Shown one piece after another: positions 1-9,160 of a stretch of DNA of 17,377 nucleotides; position 1 is the stretch's first letter, and every line of letters starts with the position of its first letter. The stretch lies in the NCBI GenBank assembly GCA_003833135.1, contig QZLH01000397.1:7195-24571 (forward strand), in the 5' to 3' direction. The notes under the pieces were generated by a model. The model saw nothing but the letters and a program-made list of their open reading frames with translations. It did not search any database and was not told the origin of the DNA. The DNA is from Oehlia diaphana (lineage: Eukaryota > Glomeromycota > Glomeromycetes > Glomerales > Glomeraceae). Both the position numbers and the translations under genes were made by a program.

Positions 1-302
1 ATAAATTTGTTATCCTTTATTCGTGTTGGGAGTATATGCCGACGTACAGTGCTATACTACACGTCTGATTGGATTGTTTATTAAGTGTTTATACATATAG
101 TTTATTTATTGATTATACCCACCTACCTATATACCTTCTGCTTACCCTTTCCATTTGTTTACGTTTGTAAACATTAAAGAACTGGCTATAACAATACAAA
201 AATTTGTCGATATCCGTATATCCATTCAAGATATTTGAAGTTAATCATAGTGCTGGCGGAAGGTAGTGTCGGCCAGCATTAAAATCACGTGAATCTATTA
301 CA

Positions 303-463
303 AATGTACATCCATTTATAATAACGAATTATCTGAAGGATTAGTCCAGATTTATCCGTGACGAATGATGCATCCAGGAAATTATTCGTTATCTGAGTTC
401 GGACCGGATTTAACGGATGGACGGACTTCGGATCGCATCCAGATTCCAAAAGGATGTAAAAAC
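303..463. repeat. Short dimeric repeat element with partly inverted ends
   Basis: Two imperfect units of about 60 bp follow each other (about 321-377 and 380-442). Each carries ATCTGA near its start, GATTTA in the middle and GCATCCAG at its end. The outer borders are partly inverted: TGTACATCC near 305-313 against GGATGTA near 453-459. The stretch is GC-richer than its surroundings. A 60-codon open frame on the minus strand runs through it but has no protein-like character. A related fragment lies at 3515-3536. It is most likely a non-autonomous mobile element, but I cannot name the family. Confidence 0.5.
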
Positions 464-467
464 TCAA

Positions 468-1320
468 TAATTATTACTGGCATTTTTGTTATTATTACTA
501 CCTAATTCTGGTGATGAGATAATGTAAACATATTTTTTGTTCTTTAGAACAGTAAAGGCATTGTTTATAATTTAAAAAAAAATTATTTTATGACCTTGCC
601 AAAAATATTAATATTAATGTAATTACCTAAAATATTGGTACATATTAAATCATAAAATTATATAAGTTGATTTATTAACTATCAAATTTACTCATATACG
701 CTTTTATCTAGACGGATAATTGAAAACTAATCACATTTACTAGTCACCGAGACTTAACAACGATATATATGTTCTTGTTATTTCTATAGTTTAATGTGAA
801 AAAAATATTTGATTTATTACAGTGCGTAAACGCTTAATTGATTGATCGATGAATGTCGGTTCTAATCTTTTCTTTGAAAAAAAAAAAAAATTAATATAAC
901 TCTATCGTTCTTGGATAAAAATATCTTATTTTAATATGTTTTAAGGAATTTAGGGATTATAAATCACAAACTGACATAAAAATTTGTTTTTCGCAATCAT
1001 GATTTAAAAAAAACATATATATAATTATCAAAAACCACTCATGTTTTTTCGTGTTTTTTTTTTAAAAAAAAAAAACATTTTTATTAATCAATTGTATAAT
1101 ATTCATGATAAACCTAAAAATACTAAATATATCGAAAATTCGAAAATGAATTTAAAATAATTCTAGTATCTTTTCTTATTTAGATAAGAAATAAAAAGTT
1201 AAAAAAAAAATGAATGTATCATTATTAGACGTTAAATATACGTTTACTGTTGATTTATTTTTCATACTCTTTATAAATATGTGATAGTTAATAAAAAATA
1301 AACAAAATAAACAAAATATA
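468..1320. other. AT-rich intergenic stretch
   Basis: I see no credible coding frame, RNA gene or transposon here. The stretch contains A/T homopolymer runs and a T/A-rich self-complementary run near 1048-1078. It separates the repeat at the left edge from the 3' end of the first secreted-protein gene. Confidence 0.6.
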
Positions 1321-1322
1321 TT

Positions 1323-1328
1323 TTTATT
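1323..1328 (-). terminator. Candidate poly(A) signal of the 115-aa secreted-protein gene
   Basis: AATAAA on the minus strand, about 145 bases beyond the TAA stop of the gene ending at 1471. The paralogous gene has the same hexamer about 155 bases past its own stop, in a similar local sequence. The AT-rich context makes chance occurrence easy, so this is only a candidate. Confidence 0.35.
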
Positions 1329-1470
1329 CAAATAACGTACATAACTGAAACTTTAAGGTCTTTTATATAATAGTTTTGATGGTTAAAAAGTATAAATTAC
1401 TTAAGATAATTAATAGGAATAATAATTAATAATTAAAAAAAATACTCTCAAAAATAAAAATTTGAAAAAC

Positions 1471-1818
1471 TTAAAAGCTACTACACGAGGGTAGATTGCT
1501 AAGACCGGTTGTGCAAATTTCGGTTGATAAACAGCAGCCATCACCGCAAGGTATATCATAAATGGTGCATGGAATGTTGCATTGGTTATCATTAATACAA
1601 GTTGAATCATCAGGACAACATCCGTTGCCATTAGGACATTGAAAATATCCGAGCTCACATTGAATCTGTCTTTTCATCAAAGATTCCAAAGATGATTTGC
1701 CCTTAGGAATTGTTGCTCCTCTAAACGTACCGCCTCTTTTCCAATTAGTTGGCGTGGCAGAAGCGATTGTGCTGAAGGCTACGACTGTGAGCACAAGTAT
1801 TAAAATAAGTTTGTTCAT
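1471..1818 (-). CDS. Small secreted cysteine-rich protein with Kex2-type propeptide sites (115 aa)
   Basis: Single-exon gene; function unknown. Residues 1-21 form a typical signal peptide (charged MNK, a hydrophobic run, then a small-residue AS-A stretch), followed by TPTN. Lys-Arg pairs at 27-28 and 49-50 would let a Kex2 protease release the C-terminal domain, beginning QIQC. That domain has 12 cysteines (54, 61, 67, 68, 74, 80, 84, 91, 95, 96, 102, 112). The first seven have the spacing C-x6-C-x5-CC-x5-C-x5-C-x3-C, and a shorter module with a second CC pair follows. No membrane anchor follows, so secretion is expected. A TATA box lies 73 bp upstream and the start context is ATCATCATGA. The 128-aa protein at 10069-10455 shares signal peptide, TPTN and cysteine spacing. 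A secreted effector, hormone-like peptide or wall-binding protein are all possible. The gene call is firm; the role is open. Confidence 0.88.
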   Translation of the reverse strand: MNKLILILVLTVVAFSTIASATPTNWKRGGTFRGATIPKGKSSLESLMKRQIQCELGYFQCPNGNGCCPDDSTCINDNQCNIPCTIYDIPCGDGCCLSTEICTTGLSNLPSCSSF

Positions 1819-1890
1819 GATGATATTGGTATTATATGGAAATCAAAGTTAAATTATCATAAAATATAGAGCTAGGGAATTTAATACGCG

Positions 1891-1898
1891 TATTTATA
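1891..1898 (-). promoter_or_regulatory. TATA box of the 115-aa secreted-protein gene
   Basis: TATAAATA on the minus strand, followed by CGCG, 73 bp before the ATG. It would place transcription start roughly 30 bp downstream with a short leader. The paralogue has the same TATAAATAC core followed by CGC. Confidence 0.6.
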
Positions 1899-1952
1899 AG
1901 TGGAGAGCTGAATGAGATGGGCGAAGTTTTGTGTACAGTTATTATACCAAAC

Positions 1953-2160
1953 AAATGCATCATAAAGTTTAAAGACAATACTTATAGAATGAAAGATATT
2001 ACACAGTCTCGAATTGGTATGCTTAATAAAAATGTTTCTTTTGTGTGTAATCTGATAACGGTGGTGTTTCAAATTAAATAGCAAGTTTATGAATTTTTCT
2101 GTCTTTATTAATGCCAAGAATTTGTGATCCATCATTTTACTACGTTACAATACATTACAT
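1953..2160 (-). promoter_or_regulatory. Upstream region conserved with the paralogous secreted-protein gene
   Basis: Several blocks match the region upstream of the gene at 10455. AAATGCAT followed by ATAA and AGTTT lies at 1953-1970. A block with GCCAAG, GTGAT and CAT, followed by GTTACAATA and ATTACA, lies at about 2108-2160. The GCCAAG block is about 294 bp from the ATG here and about 292 bp in the paralogue. This indicates that promoter and coding region were duplicated together and that spacing to the distal block was kept. Which bases bind factors cannot be read from the sequence. Confidence 0.55.
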
Positions 2161-3500
2161 CTCACCAAGTACTAAGCATAAATATTCCTGTGTAATCGTA
2201 ACTAATATGACTTACATTTTTAAACTGAAGCAACAAATGCGATATATATTACTTCTAAATTATTTGAGATTTTTCTAATGTCATTCATAGATTTACTTAC
2301 TTTATTGGCAAATTTTCATAAACGCTTGTGTTACAGTATTTTATTACTAATTTGTCATTAAAAACAAAGGCAATTTATTATAACTTGTATCATTAAAATC
2401 ATAGTAGGTAGATATTTTAAAAATTTCATTTTGTATTTGATTTTTTTTTCGAATTGTACTAAAAATGATGTATTAACTATATTAGTCTATATTAGTTCAA
2501 AATGTTGTTCAACCTATATCTAAATGACACAGACAATAACAATCAAGAAAACAATCCATCATTAAATGAACTTCTTAAACTGACTTATGTTTAGGTAAAT
2601 AAAAATGTGGTGTCTTATTGCTTGATACCTTTTTTTATTTATGTGAATTTATTTACATAATTAGCTACTAACATTATTTATTATAACATTATAACTCACT
2701 CATTTTTTGACCATTATAAAATAAGATTTCTTCATTCCCTAAAATATTTGTCAGTGATAAAAAATTCTTAGGATTTGTGTTATCTTTTTTTTTTTTGCAC
2801 AAGCACATTTTTTTGTATTAATGTTATATACAATAAGAGATAAATTATAATTATTTAAGATACCATTTATTGATTTGATTGTATTATGTCTATTGTCTAA
2901 ATATTACTTATGTATTAAAGTTTTATTTACGGTGTAATGACTCCGATGACTCAATTGCACAAAAAATTATAATCGCGAAGACAACCTTACTGAAAAAAAT
3001 TTTTGAGTTACAAGTTTTAATTGGAGCGGTATTATGCGTAGGAAAAAAAAATCCATGAATTTTTTTTAAAGTTCCGGTAGCCCCTTAATATTCTTTCATA
3101 ATTTACTATAAATATAAACCACAGTTTAATTCTTACGTAAACATAATTCTTTTTTTGAACTAAATTAAAAAATATTGTCATCTTTAAAATCCGGTTTAAC
3201 CTTAAATAAATGTCTGCTAACCATATATGAATAAATAATGATCAGAAATTTTGTAGTACAAGATCCAAATTTATATAAATATTTTTTTTGCCGAATGTTT
3301 GTTCAAAGAATTGCATATCATTACTATATTTTAATAATTAATTAAAAAATATTAGATGCATGAAAATGTTTCATTAACAATATCTGTCTGTTACCTTAAA
3401 GAACAATTGTCGAATTTCAGAAGTAATAGAAAGAAAATAGAATCATTGCAACGAACAATTACTTAGTCCATATATGTAAGTAATTGAAAGTTATAAATTT
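2161..3500. other. AT-rich intergenic stretch
   Basis: No coding frame or RNA gene is supported. The stretch around 2930-3090 is slightly GC-richer and looks like old repeat debris, but no inverted ends could be paired. Confidence 0.55.
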
Positions 3501-3514
3501 TTTTTAAAAAAAAA

Positions 3515-3536
3515 GGACGGACTGCCGATCGCATCT
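3515..3536. repeat. Fragment related to the repeat at 303-463
   Basis: GGACGGACT, then GATCGCATC, matches 419-440 with a two-base change between the blocks. It sits after an A-run and is too short to be an intact element. Confidence 0.4.
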
Positions 3537-3549
3537 AAAAAAAATCGAC

Positions 3550-3569
3550 TGAAAAGAATATTCTTTTCA
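3550..3569. repeat. 20-bp perfect palindrome
   Basis: TGAAAAGAATATTCTTTTCA reads the same on both strands. Its centre, AGAATATTCT, has the inverted GAA/TTC arrangement of a heat-shock-factor site. No gene is close enough to assign it to, so function is uncertain. Confidence 0.5.
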
Positions 3570-3701
3570 TAATATTACTAACATTAAATCTATGAGGAGT
3601 TAAATTAAATTATAAACGCAGATAAATCAAAAGCTCACGTTTTTAAAAATAAATAAGATACCTTATCGTTCCAAAATTAAACATTATTCAATATAAGCTT
3701 C

Positions 3702-3750
3702 TGGCCAGAATTATGCTAAATTATGTTTCATGGCCGGAATTATACGCAAA
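3702..3750. repeat. Direct repeat of a TGGCC(A/G)GAATTAT motif
   Basis: TGGCCAGAATTATGCTAAA at 3702-3720 and TGGCCGGAATTATACGCAAA at 3731-3750 are two diverged copies 29 bp apart. A related motif in opposite or partial form is present in the foldback element at 13031-13149. This suggests a shared mobile-element ancestry. Confidence 0.4.
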
Positions 3751-3841
3751 ATAGTAATTTTGTAAGCACTATAATTACGCTTAAAAATTAAATTTTATTG
3801 ACACGATTAAAATATTTCACCTAGAGAAATATCAAACATAT

Positions 3842-4158
3842 AATGGGATGGAAAAGTTCCACTGCTGAGTGGTTCGAGCACGGTTCGGGAGTCGGAACCG
3901 AGAACCCGGTTCGGTTCCGTTCAGTTCATATGTATCTTATCGGATAACCTTTTTTCCGGGTAGCATTTAGTTAACTTCTTGGACCGTTCCGTAGAGCCGA
4001 ACCGCTTGGAACCGACTTTTCAAACGGTTCTGCTCGGAAACGGACCGTTCCATAGAACCGAACCGCTCGGAACCGACTTTTCGGAACGGTTCTGCTCAGA
4101 ATCGGTTCTGCCGTTCTATAGAACCGGAACCGAACCGATGGAACCGTCCCCATCCCTA
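3842..4158. mobile_element. Non-autonomous hAT-like element with internal repeats (probable)
   Basis: The right end reads TAGGGATGGGGACGGTTCC on the minus strand. The left end, at 3842-3860, has a diverged match (AATGGGATGG, then GTTCC). TAGGGATG-type termini are typical of hAT transposons. The interior is much GC-richer than the flanks and is dominated by GGTTCGG and CCGAACC motifs, which are mutually inverted and could fold back. No transposase is encoded; the two open frames across it are low-complexity shadows. I could not find a matching 8-bp target duplication, which keeps the class assignment tentative. Confidence 0.5.
3981..4146. repeat. Tandem repeat of about 61-62 bp, two full copies plus a partial third
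   Basis: Unit 1 is 3981-4041 and unit 2 is 4042-4103. Both begin GGACCGTTCC and contain GAACCGACTTTTC and CGGTTCTGCTC. A shortened third unit runs to about 4146. All lie inside the hAT-like element. Confidence 0.8.
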
Positions 4159-4296
4159 TTCGTGTATCTAAGAATAGTGTTTATTATTAGTATTTTACTT
4201 AGCTTAAGAATTTTAAATCGTGTATTTTTTTTTTTACTTTATTTTTTTATTTCATGTATTGATTTTATTGATTACCGTATATATTATTTAAAATAA

Positions 4297-4966
4297 AATA
4301 AATATATTCATTTTATTAAAAATATTCTTTACTGGTTTCCCAAATGACAAATTAAAAATGTTGATTCTTTGGAATCTTAATTTCAAAAATAATATAATGA
4401 TAAAATAAATTAATGATAAACATTAATCCTTTTCAAATTTATTTTACATTTGAAATTTAATATTATAAAATTAATATAATAAAAAAAAAAATGTGTAGTA
4501 CAAACTAATTTTTTCGTTAATTACATTATTATACCTTTAAAATCCAATTGCTCCTAATTTGTTAAAATGATGACTCAATAATATGTGATCGTTAAAATAT
4601 GTATTTTATAAACACAGTTTAACATTTTCTAATTAGAAAATTAGAAAATTTTTTTTGTAAAAATTCAATCCTTTAAGAATACGAAATAGTTATATTTAGC
4701 AAACATTGTATGAACGTTATTAAACATAACTAAAAAAGCATGACATGAAAGAACAAATCGATTATTTGAATATGGTAAAAAAATAATAACATAATGCACC
4801 AAAGATTAAAACTACCTAATATTATGTGATAGCATGAGTTTTTACGCCATACATAAAAAATCAACAACGGATCATTTTTGTAATACAATCAAATACTTTT
4901 TATATCTAACAAGTCTCCCTAAAAAAGTATCTTGACAATTCTGAAAGTTTAGGGAACGTCTAAAGC
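4297..4966. other. AT-rich intergenic stretch
   Basis: No gene seen. It contains the dispersed repeat at 4436-4504 and a self-complementary ATTTTCTAATTAGAAAAT-type run near 4625-4650. Confidence 0.55.
4436..4504 (+). repeat. Dispersed repeat, copy 1 (inverted partner at 9658-9728)
   Basis: Read on the plus strand, this matches the reverse complement of 9658-9728. The block TTACATTTGAAATTTAATAT is shared exactly with TTATAAA following, and both end in AGTACAAAC after an A-rich stretch. The high AT content weakens each short match, but matched blocks in the same order support common origin. Confidence 0.45.
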
Positions 4967-5134
4967 CGTGTTCGATCACGTGACATTAAATTATTTGTTG
5001 CCCCTCCCATCACATCCCAGTTTCCATTTTTACTATTTATCCTGGGGACTTGGAATTTTTCCGAGTTGTGAAAAATTATTTATCACATACCTATTCATCA
5101 CACCCTACTATGAAAAATCACGTGATCGAACACG
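4967..5134. mobile_element. MITE-like element with perfect 17-bp terminal inverted repeats
   Basis: CGTGTTCGATCACGTGA at 4967-4983 is exactly the reverse complement of 5118-5134. The 168-bp unit has no coding capacity; the open frame on the plus strand across it is not protein-like. Each terminal repeat contains the palindrome TCACGTGA. No clear target duplication is visible, so superfamily is unknown. Confidence 0.7.
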
Positions 5135-5420
5135 ACCCCCTTTTAGGTTACTCAAAAAAGTAGATACTCAAAAAAGTTGGTCTATTTTTATTTTTCAATA
5201 TACATTTTTGAAATATTCTTTACTATTTTTAAAACTGATAATAAAGCTTAAATTATATTAAAAAAGTAAATATTAAAATCAAGTGATTTTATTGCACTTG
5301 TTGTTTCAACTCGAAAATTTATATTATTTATTAATATTATTTTTTTACATAATTAACGCGTAAGTTATAGAATTATTTTTAAAATTTTAAATTATCGCCA
5401 AAAAAAAAAAAAAAAATTAA

Positions 5421-6735
5421 AAAAGAATACCAAAAGAAGAGGTTCACAATTATAAAATAACAGTTAATTGGTCTAGAACGTTCTCAAACATCTCCCTCAA
5501 CGAGTTTGGTTAATGATTCAAAAGCTGTCTGACAACGTACTGTAAATTAAGAATACTTGCATTTTTAGCCAATCAGTGTAGCCCCTGTGAAAAAAGTTAA
5601 AATAATTTTTTTTATTTTGAAAAATTTTTATTTTTTTTTTATTTTTTTTTTTTACAAAAAAAAACGTTTGATAGTAGTTGTGAATATAGCTGCTGCATAA
5701 TGCTGAATAAAATTTAGATTATTTTTTTATTGTTCAAGATTTACGGATCACGGACGCAACACAACAAACAGAAGAAACCAATTTTGGAGAATATGAAAGT
5801 GACACTATGGATTCATATACGTTAGGGGCGTAACTTTAAAGAGACCAGGAAAAGCATTTCCGGTATTGTTTGTGATGGAATATTCGAAATTTTATTGAAA
5901 TAAACGATATCGATATAGCATACTGTACTACTGGAAAAAAATCGTCTGAATCATGAGTTAGATGAGTATATTAATGAACTCTTATCTTAATTGCTTATTA
6001 GTGATTTTACTAATGAAATCCACGTAAGTGGAATGGCATCTTAAGTATTCTTAACGGAATTTTTCATATCATATGCAAAGAACCGTGGAATGAAAATGCG
6101 TTTTAATGCTATATACACTATTAATGTATTACTGTCATATCACTAGTCCACTTTTGATTTTCGGATAAAGATTATGAAGACGCCTTATATGCATGCTCAA
6201 TATACCAAAAGAAGTGTACGTTATTGAAAAGCACTAATTCTCTAAACAAATAATGTTTCCACTTTATAACGCAAATTGATCTGACTATATTTTATTTTAA
6301 TACAGTACTTTTCACAAAACGCTTGGAAAAAACCAATAAAATGTTACGGAAAAAGAGTACCTTCGAGTTGGATATTATGTAGGTAGTAGGTACGAGGAGA
6401 TTGATCAATATTTCACAATATGGGACGTCATCATCATAATCTCCAATGAGTTAACGAAATTCTTGGTCAACATAAAGTGGTTATAACGTTCCAAATTAGC
6501 CAAAACTTACAAAAGAGAAAACAAGAAACGTTATAACGTTTCTTAAAAGAAAAACAAAGTTTCGAAGCAACCTTAGCTATAAACTTTAATGGGAGTAGCA
6601 TCAACTTACGTCCTTGTTATATAATTCAGTGCAACCTTTAATTCTTTAAAAGCTTTGTCGCGGTGACAATAATCGGGTTTCGATAATATATTCCAAGAAT
6701 AGGCGGGGTAGTTAAAATTATGAGGTAAGTGTGGC
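5421..6735 (+). repeat. Arm A of a large degenerate inverted duplication
   Basis: Read on the plus strand, this arm matches the minus strand of 8490-9160 in at least five islands in the same order. They are GGTTCACAATTATAAAATA near 5441, GTTGTGAATA and GCTGAATAAAATT near 5680-5712, ATTTACGGATCAC and ACAGAAGAAA near 5739-5776, ACCTTCGAGTT and CGAGGAGATTGAT near 6359-6405, and CGTCCTTGT, GTGCAACCTT and GAATAGGC near 6609-6706. The arm is about twice the length of its partner, so insertions or deletions are large. Short in-frame similarity (QTEETNFG against KTEESDFG) hints at a decayed protein gene, but every frame is broken by stops. Confidence 0.6.
6523..6544. repeat. 22-bp perfect palindrome
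   Basis: The sequence is fully self-complementary around the centre A6533/T6534, with core AACGTTATAACGTT. The inner ten bases TTATAACGTT also occur at 6481-6490, fifty bases upstream. A dimeric protein site or a cruciform-prone sequence would look like this. It lies inside arm A but has no counterpart in arm B. Confidence 0.65.
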
Positions 6736-8430
6736 AACGAATGACGTCATTGTGTATAATGTCACGTGATTATTTCCGCTCTAGACGATTCTTAATGAAA
6801 GATACTTCGTTGAAATTATATTTACCACATTTATTAGCTATCAATAATATTCTAGAAATATATTTCTGAATTTTTTTTAATATACGTAATTATTTGTACT
6901 TCTTAGTTCCGGAGTGGTAGTTTCTAAGAAATGTTTTACTATAAAATCGTGATTATCTATTATCAATAAAGTTTCTTATTTTCAAATTTCTACGCTCAAA
7001 ATATGTCCTGCCATTTTAAAACTTTTCAAGATTTTAGAGGTTAAGACATTATCATCAGAATGACTATTGAAACTTATCTTTATATCTTAAAACTTGTTTG
7101 TAATCATTTTGACATATGTAAAAAAAATTTGTCAAAAAATATATTGTTTTAGAATAAAATATATAGTCTTTTACAATTAATATCTCATCTATCTTAGCTT
7201 CTCTCGATATCAATATTCTTAGCGCTTATACAAGATATCTGATATAGCGTTAGAGTCGGGAACTAAGTCACGTGATTAATATTCTCGACCGACGTACTCA
7301 TATGCGTGGATTTTTGGAAAGATATATTAAGTCTAGCCCAACTTCCCATGCATAGATGCGTCAATTTTATAAGTATTCATATAGTCAAATGAGGTGCGTC
7401 AAATCGGCTAGTCCAAAAATGCGCGGATATGTGATTTTTTAGCCCGCACTTTATTAACATCGAAATAATTCTTTTGGCCATTTTGTACTTAATCGATCTA
7501 TTGGTGAAATACTTATAATCAGATAAATGAGTTACTAATTTCATAATTTTCAATTTATGTAACAAGACGTTGTAAGCTTTTCTAATCATAGCATGATGAC
7601 TTATGACATTATTGACTTTAAATACAGTATGTTGATTAATAAAAAAAATTTAACAAAATTTATTATTTTACCGACCAATCACCTATTAGGGTCGTCTGTT
7701 GACTCTGTTCATGTTGTAATCTCTTATAATTAAATTTATTATTAAAATTTGATGACAGCATATTTAACGTTAATAACAATATGACTATTACATTTCGCTT
7801 TAATAAATATTATTTTTTGAACGGGTCTTTTTTGAAGCGCATAATCTCTAAATTTGTTGCTACGGATCATAAAATTGGATTTCAAAAAAAGACTTTTGAT
7901 CAGTAATCATATGCAGATCGGCAATTAACTTTCTCCTGTTAGTTCAACTAGTTCATGCTTACGCAATAAAAATATTGTGAAATCGACAGTTTAAATGTTT
8001 TTATGTTCATTATAGGTAACATACATAATCAATATTAGATTTCACGGGAGAAAAAGTGATGATCAATGGTTTACACAGTGTTTATACTTTATAGCACGGG
8101 AACTTTTGCTTATCCTTTTACACCCATAAAAATATCAATAAGGAAACACGAACGACTATTGGGAAATGGAGTATAAATTTAATTTTTAATTTAATTTTCA
8201 TATGTAATATTAAAAAAAATTTATTATATTAGAACAAATTTTGGTAACCGTAACGAGACTAACGAGCAAAATAATATTTTTAATAATTATATAATGAATC
8301 AAATTTTATAAAATTTCAATACACACGATTAATAGTGCAAACGAACCTTGTAGATAGATAAATTAGAAATATTTTAAAGTTTTTAATTATTGTAAATTTG
8401 TTAATTCGACATTTTACGTACTCGTCATTT
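6736..8430. other. Spacer between the arms of the inverted duplication
   Basis: No supported gene. A 70-codon minus-strand frame at 7377-7589 lacks protein-like features and overlaps a small inverted-repeat element. A CRE-type TGACGTCA at 6742-6749 and TCACGTGA octamers at 6762-6769 and 7268-7275 are the most defined sites. The rest is AT-rich. Confidence 0.5.
7299..7431. mobile_element. Small inverted-repeat element (MITE-like)
   Basis: CATATGCGTGGATTTTTGGA at 7299-7318 pairs with 7412-7431 as an inverted repeat, 17 of 20 positions matching. Beyond each inner edge, CTAGCC and GGCTAG extend the symmetry after an offset. About 133 bp in all, without coding capacity. No target duplication was recognised. 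Confidence 0.5.
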
Positions 8431-8439
8431 GAACATCCA

Positions 8440-8461
8440 CCGCAGTACTACCGCAGTACTA
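8440..8461. repeat. Tandem duplication of an 11-bp unit
   Basis: CCGCAGTACTA occurs twice, head to tail, just outside arm B. Confidence 0.7.
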
Positions 8462-8489
8462 TTTTTAGTAATACGTCTAGTTTTTAAAC

Positions 8490-9160
8490 AATAGGCTTCT
8501 TCATAATTTCAGCTACCTTGCCTATTCGTAGGCGAAATATTTATCAAAAAAAAAACAGATTGACACTTCGATGTGCTTTTAAGGTTGCACCGCATATGTA
8601 TGCATCCATGACAAGGACGTTCCACTAAAGTGTATTCGTGGTATATAAATCAATCTCCTCGATATCTTCATAGTATTATAACTCGAAGGTTCTCTTAAAA
8701 CACGGTTATGGATTCAACAGGTGTGTTATTGCATTTTGAATGGCTATAATGATACACTATAGTTTATTTCAGAGATCTAAATTAGAAGTGGCCATAGTTG
8801 AACAGATAATACGAGACATTTCCAGTTACTTACAAATGATCGAAACATCCCGTTTATCAATTCTTGAATATATTATATCTTAATTCAGTTTCATTATTAA
8901 TAGAATATCATTGGACAAAGTAGAGTACATCAATTATAATATGAAGTTTCTTAAAACCGTGCTCTTGTCAATTCAGTGACGCTATTGTCGCTTCCAAAAT
9001 CGCTTTCTTCTGTTTTATTGTGTGTTTGTGATCCGTAAATCTTCATAGATGAACAATAAATTTTATTCAGCCCTACGCAGTAATTATTCACAACTGTTAT
9101 CGAACGTTTATTTATATTTTGTAATTGTGGACCTCAATTTTTCTTTTAGAAATTCTTATT
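8490..9160 (-). repeat. Arm B of a large degenerate inverted duplication
   Basis: Read on the minus strand, this arm carries the same ordered islands as 5421-6735, compressed into about 670 bp. ATTGTGGACCTC lies near 9124, GTTGTGAATA near 9090 and GCTGAATAAAATT near 9065. ATTTACGGATCAC is near 9035, ACCTTCGAGTT near 8685 and GTGCAACCTT near 8585, with GAATAGGC near 8526. A minus-strand ATG at about 9050 opens a frame of about 30 codons containing KTEESDFGSDNSVTEL, comparable to arm A in the frame after the same block, but it soon stops. It may be a decayed gene or the end of a large foldback transposon. Confidence 0.6.

Noticed and set aside
1410..1658. Minus-strand open frame of 82 codons overlapping the 115-aa gene
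   Set aside because: It overlaps the signal-peptide/cysteine-rich gene in another frame and lacks any comparable feature.
1881..2135. Minus-strand open frame of 84 codons
   Set aside because: It covers the promoter region conserved between the two secreted-protein genes, has no protein-like pattern, and the paralogous region lacks the frame.
3870..3890. GGTTCGAGC resembling a tRNA T-loop
   Set aside because: No acceptor or anticodon stem can be paired around it, and it belongs to the GGTTCGG repeat.
3971..4296. Open frames on both strands of the GC-rich element
   Set aside because: They encode low-complexity Arg/Pro/Thr repeats caused by the CCGAACC/GGTTCGG motifs.
4968..5261. 97-codon plus-strand frame
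   Set aside because: It runs from one inverted end of the 168-bp element through the other into AT-rich DNA, so it is a shadow of the element.
5470..5487. AGAACGTTCT heat-shock-element-like site
   Set aside because: Only two good GAA/TTC half-sites and no downstream gene to regulate.
8401..8462. Possible third cysteine-rich paralogue on the minus strand (YCGGCS-like peptide)
   Set aside because: A stop codon directly precedes it, no signal peptide is nearby and the sequence comes from an 11-bp tandem duplication.
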